From Streptomyces sp. NBC_01276 (GTDB lineage Bacteria; Actinomycetota; Actinomycetes; Streptomycetales; Streptomycetaceae), in contig NZ_CP108442.1 in NCBI RefSeq assembly GCF_041435355.1, positions 6,260,501 to 6,324,500 on the forward strand: a stretch of DNA of 64,000 nucleotides, in the 5' to 3' direction. Of the stretch, positions 55,395 to 62,320 are shown piece by piece; positions within the stretch are counted from its first letter, which is position 1, and each line of letters begins with the position of its first letter. The notes below the pieces were generated by a model. The model saw nothing but the letters and a program-made list of their open reading frames with translations, made no database searches and was not told the origin of the DNA. A program made the position numbers and the translations under genes.

Positions 55395-56417
55395 GTGTCT
55401 GCAATGTCGGCGGGACGGTCAGCCCTGCGGATGGGACCCGCGGAGCTGGTGCAGGCGGCGGCCATGGCCCGTCGCTTCTACCTGGAGGGCAAGTCCAAGA
55501 TCCAGATCGCCGAGGAGTTCGGCGTGAGCCGCTTCAAGGTGGCCCGGGTCCTGGAGACGGCCCTCGAACGCGACCTCGTACGCATCGAGATCCGGGTGCC
55601 GGCCGAACTGGACGCGGAGCGCTCCGACGCGCTCCGCGCCCGGTACGGGCTGAGGCACGCGGTCGTGGTGGAGTCGCCGGCCGACGCCACCGAGGACGCT
55701 CCGGACCCGGAGAACCTCGGCGCGGTCGCCGCCGACCTGCTCGGCGAGCTCGTCAACGAGGGCGACGTGCTCGGGCTGGCGTGGGGGCGTTCCACCATCC
55801 ACATGGCCGCCTCCCTGCACCGGCTGCCCCCCTGCACCGTGGTCCAGCTGACCGGCGTGTACGACGCCGGGACGGCCGAGCGCGGCTCCGTGGAGGCCGT
55901 CCGCCGGGCCGCGCAGGTCTCCGGCGGGGACGCCCACCCGATCTACGCCCCGATGCTGCTGCCCGATCCGGCGACCGCGGCCGCCCTGCGCAGCCAGACG
56001 GGCATCGCGCGGGCCTTCGAGTACTTCGACAAGGTGACGGTCGCCGCCGTCTCGATCGGCTCCTGGGAGCCCGGCATCTCCACCGTCCACGACATGCTGA
56101 CCGACGAGGAGCGCGCGCACTACGCCTCCCTCGGCGTCGCGGCGGAGATGTCCGCACACCTCTTCGACTCGGAAGGCCGAAGGGTCGGGCGCGACCTCGG
56201 CGAGCGGTGCATCACCGTCGAGGCGGACCGGCTGCGCCGGATCCCCGAGGTCGTGGCGATCGCGGGCGGCCTGCGCAAGGCCTCCGCGATCGGGGCGGTG
56301 CTCCGTTCCGGGCTGGTGACCAGCCTCGTCACGGACACGGCGGTCGCGGACTACCTGCTCACCGAGTCCGCTCCCGGGCTCCGTCCGGCGCTCGACCGGG
56401 CCGACCCGGACGACTGA
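55395..56417 (+). CDS. SorC/DeoR-type sugar-binding transcriptional regulator
   Basis: 340 residues; start at GTG 55395 chosen because GAGGAG lies 6-7 bases upstream (an earlier GTG at 55371 is possible). HTH in FYLEGKSKIQIAEEFGVSRFKVARVLETAL (about 30-60), then a sugar-binding domain (90-335) with GLAWGRSTIHM and SIGSWEPGISTVHDML. Likely binds a sugar phosphate. Next to rpe, so a pentose-phosphate effector is plausible but unproven. Confidence 0.88.
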   Translation: MSAMSAGRSALRMGPAELVQAAAMARRFYLEGKSKIQIAEEFGVSRFKVARVLETALERDLVRIEIRVPAELDAERSDALRARYGLRHAVVVESPADATEDAPDPENLGAVAADLLGELVNEGDVLGLAWGRSTIHMAASLHRLPPCTVVQLTGVYDAGTAERGSVEAVRRAAQVSGGDAHPIYAPMLLPDPATAAALRSQTGIARAFEYFDKVTVAAVSIGSWEPGISTVHDMLTDEERAHYASLGVAAEMSAHLFDSEGRRVGRDLGERCITVEADRLRRIPEVVAIAGGLRKASAIGAVLRSGLVTSLVTDTAVADYLLTESAPGLRPALDRADPDD

Positions 56418-56499
56418 CGGGGCGGCCGCGCCGGCCGGTGATGCGGATGGTGCCGGAATCGAGACCCGAACAGCGGACCGCGGGGCGGCCCCGGGGGCG

Positions 56500-56505
56500 C
56501 ATACT
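56500..56505 (+). promoter_or_regulatory. -10 element for a leaderless 73-residue gene
   Basis: CATACT ends 7 bases before the ATG at 56513; no SD is present. Confidence 0.4.
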
Positions 56506-56512
56506 GGCTTCG

Positions 56513-56734
56513 ATGACTAAGTCAGCAGTACCTCGCCGCCATTTGCCGTCCAGCCCGTTCAAGGCCCCCGTGGAACCGCCGCTCCGGCAGTTCAGCGTCG
56601 GCGACCGGGTGAGTCACGACGAGCACGGCCTCGGCCGTGTCGTCGGGATCGAGGAGGGGATCGCCGTTCTCGTCGACTTCGGGTCGGTCCAGAAACGAAT
56701 CCTGAGCCCTTACACCAAGATGTCCGTGCTCTGA
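56513..56734 (+). CDS. 73-residue CarD/Tudor-like (SH3-fold) protein
   Basis: A Pro/Arg-rich start of ~25 residues, then FSVGDRVSHDEHGLGRVVGIEEGIAVLVDFGS, which has the GDxVxHxxHGxGxV pattern of the CarD/TRCF RNA-polymerase-interacting domain and of the UvrD C-terminal Tudor domain. It would be a free-standing copy of that domain, possibly contacting RNA polymerase beta. No SD; likely leaderless. Confidence 0.75.
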   Translation: MTKSAVPRRHLPSSPFKAPVEPPLRQFSVGDRVSHDEHGLGRVVGIEEGIAVLVDFGSVQKRILSPYTKMSVL

Positions 56735-56800
56735 GCCCGTCAGTGCTCTGACGCCATCAGGCGATTCGCGAGCGAATCGGATATTTGGCACGATCGGTGC

Positions 56801-57256
56801 ATGATCCTTCGGAACGTGCCCCGGTCGCTGCTGCGTGTGCTGGGGGCTCTGTTCCTGTGCGCCGTGCTGGTCGGTGCGGCGGGATGCGGCGGGAAGTCCG
56901 CCCCGCCGCCCGCCACCAGCGCCGGCGCGGGTACGGGTGCCAGCGCGGGTGCCCGCGAGGTCCCCGGGTGGGCCAGGGGGATGGCCACCGTGCGGGCCGA
57001 CGCGCTGCCGCAGCAGGCGCGCGAGGTGCTGGCCCTGATCGACAGGGGCGGGCCGTACGCGTACCGGCAGGACGGGACCGTCTTCGGGAACTTCGAGAAG
57101 GTCCTGCCGAAGCAGAAGCGCGGCTACTACCACGAGTTCACCGTGCGGACCCCGGGCGAACGCGACCGCGGGGCCCGGCGGATCGTGACCGGCGGGGGCG
57201 GGGAGTTCTACTACACGGACGACCACTACCAGACCTTCAAGGCGGTTCTCCGATGA
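56801..57256 (+). CDS. exported guanyl-specific ribonuclease (RNase Sa/barnase fold), possible lipoprotein
   Basis: 151 residues. Signal sequence LLRVLGALFLCAVLVGAAGC ending at Cys29, which resembles a lipobox but has Ala at -3; a linker rich in Gly/Ala/Ser follows. The catalytic domain matches RNase Sa: YHEFTVRTPGERDRGARRI and DDHYQTF place Glu112, Arg123, Arg127 and His142 at the positions of Glu54, Arg65, Arg69 and His85. Cleaves RNA after G. The next gene, overlapping by 4 bases, encodes a barstar. Confidence 0.9.
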   Translation: MILRNVPRSLLRVLGALFLCAVLVGAAGCGGKSAPPPATSAGAGTGASAGAREVPGWARGMATVRADALPQQAREVLALIDRGGPYAYRQDGTVFGNFEKVLPKQKRGYYHEFTVRTPGERDRGARRIVTGGGGEFYYTDDHYQTFKAVLR

Positions 57257-57669
57257 GCCTGGACCCGCAGCCGCTCGCCCCCGCGCTGGCCGCCGCCGAG
57301 GAGGCGGGCTGGGCCGTCGTACGGCTGGACCTGGACGGCGTACGGAGCAAGGCCGCCCTGATGCGGCGGTGCGCGGACGTCCTGCGGGCGCCGGAGTGGT
57401 TCGGCGGGAACTGGGACGCGCTGGCCGACGTACTGGTGGACCTGTCGTGGCTGCCGCCGGCGCCCGGGAGGCTGCTCGTGGTGAGTTCCTGGCGCGGGTA
57501 CGCGGCCGAGCGTCCGCAGGACTGGGAGACGCTGCGGGAGGTCCTGGAGGAGGCCGTGGACTTCTGGCGCGAGGCCGAGGGGGCCGCGCCGCTGACGGTG
57601 CTGCTGGCCGGGTCCGCCCCGGACGGGGCTCCGCCCCGGGCCGCGCGCCCCGGACCCCGCCGGGGCTGA
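57253..57669 (+). CDS. barstar family RNase inhibitor
   Basis: 138 residues from ATG at 57253 (ATGA overlap with the RNase stop). VVRLDLDGVRSKAALMRRCADVLRAPEWFGGNWDALADVLVDLSWL is the barstar core, with the FGGNWDAL motif at about 50-57. Cytoplasmic (no signal), so it protects the producer before export of the RNase. Has a Pro/Arg-rich tail of about 25 residues. Confidence 0.9.
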   Translation: MSLDPQPLAPALAAAEEAGWAVVRLDLDGVRSKAALMRRCADVLRAPEWFGGNWDALADVLVDLSWLPPAPGRLLVVSSWRGYAAERPQDWETLREVLEEAVDFWREAEGAAPLTVLLAGSAPDGAPPRAARPGPRRG

Positions 57670-57692
57670 GGGCCCCCGGGGCCCGGGAACGT

Positions 57693-57722
57693 CCGTGGGG
57701 GCGGCCCGGGCCGCCCCCACGG
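57693..57722. terminator. 30-base perfect palindrome between convergent genes
   Basis: CCGTGGGGGCGGCCC followed by its exact complement; separates the barstar gene from the convergent globin gene and ends 4 bases before the globin stop. Confidence 0.7.
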
Positions 57723-57725
57723 TGG

Positions 57726-58205
57726 TCACTCGCCCGCCACGGCCTCGGGGACCCAGGGCGGGGTCTGGCCCCAGGACCAGACCGGGATCTTCGCCGCGTC
57801 CACCGGCGGCGGATTGGGGCCCGAGTAGATCAGGGCCATCCGGGTGCCCCACTCGATGTAGTAGACGAACACCGCGCGGAACTCCGGGTCCGTCGGCAGG
57901 CCGACCTCGTCGGCCGTGTCCAGCAGCAGGTCCACCCAACGGCGGCGCTGCTTCTCGGTGATGCCGCGCCCCAGGTGCTTGGTGGCCATGTGCCGGTGGC
58001 CGCCGTGGTGCGCCGAGTACTCCGCCGGGCCGCCGAAGACCTCCGACAGCCAGACGGCGACGTGCTGGGGGTGCTCCGAGTCCATGCCCGCGAAGACCGG
58101 GGCCAGGATCTCGTCCCGCAGGGCGTGCGCGTAGAAGACGTCGGTGAGGCGGCGCATGGCCTCCGCACCGCCCATCCACTCGTAGATCGTGGGCGTGGTG
58201 CTCAT
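57726..58205 (-). CDS. group II truncated haemoglobin (trHbO-like)
   Basis: 159 residues from ATG at 58205, overlapping the ABM stop (ATGA). IYEWMGGAEAMRRLTDVFYAHAL has the Tyr of helix B; HHGGHRHMATKHLG holds the proximal His region; YYIEWGTR has the group II Trp(G8). A C-terminal Pro/Trp-rich tail. Likely oxygen/NO chemistry. Partner of the upstream ABM protein. Confidence 0.9.
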   Translation of the reverse strand: MSTTPTIYEWMGGAEAMRRLTDVFYAHALRDEILAPVFAGMDSEHPQHVAVWLSEVFGGPAEYSAHHGGHRHMATKHLGRGITEKQRRRWVDLLLDTADEVGLPTDPEFRAVFVYYIEWGTRMALIYSGPNPPPVDAAKIPVWSWGQTPPWVPEAVAGE

Positions 58206-58531
58206 GACTGACCGGCGGCCTTTCCCGGACCCACCACACCGGTCACGAGGTAGTGCTGCATCTCCTCGATGGCCGTCACGTACGGGCGGATCGCGCTGAA
58301 GAACGCAGGGAAGTGCTCGCCCTTGCGGAAGCCGTTCAGGTGGGCGTCGATCGAGGTCCAGCGGATGCGGAGGATGTAGCGCTCCTTCTCCTCCTCGCAG
58401 CGGGCCAGCTCGTAGTCGATGCACTCGGGCGAGGCGGCCAGGGCCTCGGCGGCCCTCGCGTACGCCTCCTCGAACGCCTGCTGGTCCTGCGAGGCGATCC
58501 GGTAGCGGATGTACTCGACGGTCGTGGTCAT
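58202..58531 (-). CDS. antibiotic biosynthesis monooxygenase (ABM) domain protein
   Basis: 109 residues, dimeric ferredoxin-like fold: VEYIRYRI strand, then AFEEAYARAAEALAASPECIDYELARC and RYILRIRWTSIDAHLNGFRKGEHFPAFF. ABM proteins include haem- and quinone-acting monooxygenases. Coupled to the globin gene, which suggests a shared oxygen or NO role. ATG start. Confidence 0.85.
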   Translation of the reverse strand: MTTTVEYIRYRIASQDQQAFEEAYARAAEALAASPECIDYELARCEEEKERYILRIRWTSIDAHLNGFRKGEHFPAFFSAIRPYVTAIEEMQHYLVTGVVGPGKAAGQS

Positions 58532-58608
58532 GGTGTGCGTGCCTCTCCCTGGGATCAGGTGGTCCCGGCTACCCTTCCGGGATCATGCGTGCCCGGCGAG
58601 GGGTTCCC

Positions 58609-59100
58609 CTACTCGGACTGCGACTTCTGGATGTCCGGGCCCTGGGCGCGGACCTCCCGCACCTTGTCGAGGGACTCCCTCAGCTCGGCGAGCCAGGTGT
58701 CGGTGTTGCTCCCGACGAGGCGGACGCACCAGGCCAGGGCGTCCGCCCGGCTGCGCGCCACGCCCCCGGCGACCAGGGTGTCGAGCACCTGGCGCTCGGA
58801 CTGGCGCAGCCGGGTCATGACGGGGACGGCGAGGTGGGTGAAGAGGGTGGTCTCCGCACCCGAACGCACGCCCCAGGCGACCTTGCGGCGGTAGAGCTCC
58901 TCCGCCTCCCGGGCGACCTCGATGCGCTGCTCGCGGGTGCGCTCGCGGAACTCCTTGACGGACTCGGCCGCCGGGACGGTGCCGACGACCGTGATCTCCT
59001 CCCGGTCGACGGTGACCGAGACGAGGGACTCGTAGACGTCCACCGGCAGGCGCTCGGCGAACCACGCGCGGAGCTTCTCGCTCTGTTCGGCTGTAATCAT
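58609..59100 (-). CDS. hypothetical protein, helical, unknown function
   Basis: 163 residues. A mixed N-terminal part (TAEQSEKLRAWFAERLPVDVYESLVSVTVDREEITVVGTVP) is followed by charged helices (EFRERTREQRIEVAREAEELYRRKVAWG) and an HTH-like stretch (RQSERQVLDTLVAGGVARSRADALAWCVRLVG). No signal or membrane segments. I do not recognise a family. Lies between the globin/ABM pair and the TrxR-like gene, with a hairpin upstream. Confidence 0.72.
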   Translation of the reverse strand: MITAEQSEKLRAWFAERLPVDVYESLVSVTVDREEITVVGTVPAAESVKEFRERTREQRIEVAREAEELYRRKVAWGVRSGAETTLFTHLAVPVMTRLRQSERQVLDTLVAGGVARSRADALAWCVRLVGSNTDTWLAELRESLDKVREVRAQGPDIQKSQSE

Positions 59101-59140
59101 GTAATCAACGTTGCATCCGCTCTCCTCTTGATCGCAAGGG

Positions 59141-59161
59141 CCCGGCCGGTGTCCGGCCGGG
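59141..59161 (-). terminator. hairpin after the TrxR-like gene
   Basis: Arms CCCGGCCGG and CCGGCCGGG around a TGT loop, 10 bases past the stop of the minus-strand fusion gene. Confidence 0.6.
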
Positions 59162-59170
59162 TGTTCGCTC

Positions 59171-60916
59171 TCAGCCCATCGAGCGGTAGCGGTGGATCAG
59201 CGACACCGCCATGGCGCCCTCGCCGACGCCCGAGGCGACCCGCTTGACCGAGTGGGCCCGGACGTCGCCCGCCGCGAAGACCCCGGGGACGCTGGTCTCC
59301 AGCGGGTAGGGCGCGCGCTCCAGGCTCCACTCCGCCGGGAGTTCTCCGCCGTTGGCGATCAGGTCGGAGCCGGTGAGCACGAAGCCGTACCCGTCGCGCT
59401 CCACCACCCCGGCCAGCCAGTCGGTGTGCGGGCGTGCGCCGATGAAGGTGAACATGAACCGGGCCGGGGTCACCGTGTCCGCACCGGTGTCGGCGTCGTG
59501 CAGGGTGATCCGCTCCAGGTGCTCGCCGCCGTCCAGCGCCACCACCGTCGTGCGCACCCGGACCTCGACGTTCGGGGTCCGCTCGATCTCGTCGATCAGG
59601 TAGCGGGACATGCTCGCGTCCAGGGAGGCGGCGCGGACCAGGATGGTCACGCGGGCCGCGTACTTGGCGAAGTGGACGGCGGCCTGCCCGGCCGAGTTGG
59701 CGCCGCCCACGATGAACACGTGCTGCGAGATGCAGGCCGAGCTCTCCGTGGTGGCCGCGCCGTAGTACAGCCCCGCGCCCTCGAACCGGTCCGCGCCGGG
59801 GGCGTCCAGCCGGTTGTACGAGACGCCGGTCGCCAGCAGCACCGTCTCGGCGCTGATCTCCGTACCGTCGGCCAGGGTCAGGATCTTCGCCGGGTCGTCC
59901 CGGGTCAGGGAGACCACCTCGACGGGGTGCAGGATCTCGGCGCCGAACCGGGAGGCCTGGATCGTGGCCCGGCGGGTCAGGTCGCCGCCGGAGAGGCCCG
60001 AGGGGAAGCCGAGGTAGTTCTCGATCAGGCTGGAGGTGCCGGCCTGCCCGCCCGGGGCACGGGAGTCCAGCATCAGCGTGGACAGGCCCTCGGAGGCCGC
60101 GTACACCCCGGCGGCCAGCCCGGCGGGTCCGGCTCCGACGATGACGCACTCGTAGTGCGGGCGGGAGGCGGTGGTGGCCAGGCCGAGGCGGCGGGCCAGC
60201 TCGGTGTCGCTCGGGGCGGAGAGCACCGAGCCGTCCGGGAAGCGCACCAGCGGGAGCGCGGCGTCCGCCTGCGCGGCGGCGATCACCGTCAGGGCCTCGG
60301 GGTCGCGCTCGACGTTCAGGAAGCGGAACGGCTGCCCGTTGCGGGTGAAGAAGTCCCGGACGGCGTGGGTGCCGGGGGAGACCAGGTGCCCCGCGACGAT
60401 GATCCCGTCGTACGCCGGCCGGTAGGTGGCCAGCCAGTCGGAGAGCAGGTCGTCCAGGACCGGGAAGAGCCGCTCGTGCGGCGGGTCCCAGGGCTTGAGC
60501 AGGTAGTAGTCCAGCCGCACCCGGTTGATGGCGGTGATCGCGGCGTCGGTCTCCGCGTACGCCGTGAGCAGGACCCGGCGCGCGTCCGGGAACCGGCTGA
60601 CGGCCTCCAGCAGGAACTCCACCCCGGTCACGTCGGGCATCCGCTGGTCGACGAGGAACAGGGCGGGGTCGTGACCGCGCTCGTCGAGGGAGTCCAGGAT
60701 CTTCAGGGCGTCGGCCGCGGAGGAGGCGCCGAGCACCCGGTAGCGGTCGCCGTAGGCGCTGCGCAGGTCCCTGCGGACCGCCCGCAGCACCTGCGGGTCG
60801 TCGTCCACGGCCAGGATGACCGGCTTGCGGCTCTCCGCGCGCTCGGCGGGGGCCGGGACGGCGGTTGCGGGGTCGGTGGTGGCGGGGGCGGTGGCGCCCT
60901 CCCGGGCCGCGCTCAC
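59171..60916 (-). CDS. REC - glutaredoxin-like - thioredoxin-reductase-like fusion lacking redox CXXC motifs
   Basis: 581 residues from GTG at 60916 (GTGA overlap with the UBP gene). Domains: Pro/Ala-rich start; receiver domain (about 30-150: LAVDDDPQVLRAVRRDLR, LVDQRMPDV with the phospho-Asp, LLTAYAE, LLKPWDPP); a Grx/Trx-fold segment (about 170-245: FFTRNGQPFRFLNVERDPEA, LPLVRFPDGSVLSAPSDTELA) with no CXXC; then a TrxR-like FAD/NAD(P) domain (about 255-580: CVIVGAGPAGLAAGVYAA, GGQAGTSSLIENYLGFP, FIVGGANSAGQAAVHFAKYA, GVFAAGDVR). Where TrxR has CATC this reads YYGAATTESSAC, so the disulfide pair is missing. It should bind FAD and NAD(P)H but cannot be a normal thioredoxin reductase. Confidence 0.9.
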   Translation of the reverse strand: MSAAREGATAPATTDPATAVPAPAERAESRKPVILAVDDDPQVLRAVRRDLRSAYGDRYRVLGASSAADALKILDSLDERGHDPALFLVDQRMPDVTGVEFLLEAVSRFPDARRVLLTAYAETDAAITAINRVRLDYYLLKPWDPPHERLFPVLDDLLSDWLATYRPAYDGIIVAGHLVSPGTHAVRDFFTRNGQPFRFLNVERDPEALTVIAAAQADAALPLVRFPDGSVLSAPSDTELARRLGLATTASRPHYECVIVGAGPAGLAAGVYAASEGLSTLMLDSRAPGGQAGTSSLIENYLGFPSGLSGGDLTRRATIQASRFGAEILHPVEVVSLTRDDPAKILTLADGTEISAETVLLATGVSYNRLDAPGADRFEGAGLYYGAATTESSACISQHVFIVGGANSAGQAAVHFAKYAARVTILVRAASLDASMSRYLIDEIERTPNVEVRVRTTVVALDGGEHLERITLHDADTGADTVTPARFMFTFIGARPHTDWLAGVVERDGYGFVLTGSDLIANGGELPAEWSLERAPYPLETSVPGVFAAGDVRAHSVKRVASGVGEGAMAVSLIHRYRSMG

Positions 60917-61185
60917 GCCGGGTCCAGCATCAGCTTGTCGGCGTAGCACCAGGCCCAGTCCTCGCCGGGTTCGTGCGAGGCCGCGATGGGGTGACCGGTG
61001 GTCCGGTAGTGCCGTGTGGCGTGACGGTTCTTCGACGAGTCGCAGCAGCCGACGTGCCCGCAGCTCAGGCACATCCTCAGGTGCACCCAGCCGTCACCGG
61101 ACCGCAGGCACTCCTCACAGCCCTCGGAGCCGGCCTTCACCGGACGTATCAGGTCGACGTGTGTGCACAACAGGTCCATCGTCAT
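60913..61185 (-). CDS. UBP-type zinc finger protein
   Basis: 90 residues from ATG at 61185 (GGGG just upstream; a second ATG at 61179 is possible). CTHVDLIRPVKAGSEGCEEC, LRMCLSCGHVGCCDSSKNRHATRHYRTTGHPI and the final WAWCYADKLML contain the Cys/His set and aromatic residues of the ZnF-UBP fold, which in eukaryotes binds the ubiquitin C-terminus. Bacteria of this type have no ubiquitin, so the ligand is unknown. Overlaps the TrxR-like fusion by 4 bases, so the two likely act together. Confidence 0.88.
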   Translation of the reverse strand: MTMDLLCTHVDLIRPVKAGSEGCEECLRSGDGWVHLRMCLSCGHVGCCDSSKNRHATRHYRTTGHPIAASHEPGEDWAWCYADKLMLDPA

Positions 61186-61462
61186 CGTCCCCGTCCCTTT
61201 CCTCGCGCACTCGTGCCCCCCGGCCCGCCCGGGGTCCACGGCGCGTCCAGACCATAAGTCGGAGATCCGGGAAAGGTTCATCGATCCGGCCGAGGTCAGG
61301 AAGTCCGGCGGGTACTTCATGACTTCGCGGGACGACTACGTGAGGTGCCCGGACCACCTTGCCCGCTACCTCACGAAGTCGCATTCGGGCCCTTTGACGC
61401 GGGCACCGGGCGCACGCAGTGTGGGGGACGCCAACGACAACAGGCGGCGCCTGGAGGAATCT

Positions 61463-62287
61463 GTGAGCAGAAAGATTCTGGTCATTGTCTCCGAACACGG
61501 TTACTGGGCCGAGGAACTGATCGGTCCCGTATCGAAGTTCGACGAGCGGGGCTATGAGACCGTATTCGCCACGCCGACCGGAAAGCGCGCCCACGCACTT
61601 CCGCCGAGCCTCGACGCGAACTACGTCGACCCCCCGCTGGGCCGCTCGGTGACCACCGAGGAGAACGCCCGGCTGGGCCGCGAGTTCGAGCAGTCGAGCC
61701 GGCTCGACTCGCCGCTCGACATCGAGGCCTGGGTGCCCGAGCGCCCGTACACGAGCGACGAGGGCTATCTGCGCAAGCTGGAGCAGTACCACCGCGACCT
61801 GGAGAAGCTCGACGCCGACATCGCGGACTTCGACGCGATCCTCATCGTCGGCGGCAGCGGCCCCATCGCCGACCTCGCCAACAACGAGCGGGTGCACGCC
61901 CTGGTCCTGGCCTTCGAGAAGGCCGGCAAGGTCGTGGCCGCCGAGTGCTACGGGGTCGCCTGCCTGGCCTTCGCCCGGGACTGGGACGACCGCAAGAGCA
62001 TCGTCTGGGGCAAGCACGTGACCGGCCACTGCAAGGAGTACGACTACAAGGACGGCACCGGATTCCTCGGTACCGACTTCAACATGGGCCCGCCCCCGTA
62101 CCCGCTGGAGTACATCCTGCGCGATGCCACGGGCCCGCGCGGCGCCTACCACGGGAATTTCGGAAAGCCTGTCTCCGTGATCGTCGACTATCCCTTCGTG
62201 ACGGGACGTTCGACCCCCGACTCCTACCTCACCGGGCAGAAGATCGTGGAAGTCCTGGAAGACGGTCTCACCCGCTACGGCTGGTAA
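61463..62287 (+). CDS. DJ-1/PfpI family protein
   Basis: 274 residues from GTG at 61463 (GGAGG 5 bases upstream; earlier in-frame codons overlap the divergent UBP gene and are rejected). ILVIVSEHGYWAEEL start, long insert with ARLGREFEQSSRLDS, FDAILIVGGSGPIADLANNERVHALVLAF, and the nucleophile elbow AAECYGVACLAF with Cys162; the usual His after Cys is Tyr. Family members are glyoxalases, proteases, chaperones or isonitrile hydratases. Coupled (34-base gap) with a ThDP enzyme. Divergent from the UBP gene across a 277-base region with no clear promoter. Confidence 0.85.
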   Translation: MSRKILVIVSEHGYWAEELIGPVSKFDERGYETVFATPTGKRAHALPPSLDANYVDPPLGRSVTTEENARLGREFEQSSRLDSPLDIEAWVPERPYTSDEGYLRKLEQYHRDLEKLDADIADFDAILIVGGSGPIADLANNERVHALVLAFEKAGKVVAAECYGVACLAFARDWDDRKSIVWGKHVTGHCKEYDYKDGTGFLGTDFNMGPPPYPLEYILRDATGPRGAYHGNFGKPVSVIVDYPFVTGRSTPDSYLTGQKIVEVLEDGLTRYGW

Positions 62288-62320
62288 TTCTGCGATCCGC
62301 GGGAGAAAAGGGGGAACACC

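Noticed and set aside
61186..61462. N-terminal extension of the DJ-1 frame to 61163
   Set aside because: It would overlap the divergent UBP gene start, and the GTG at 61463 has a good SD directly followed by the conserved first strand.
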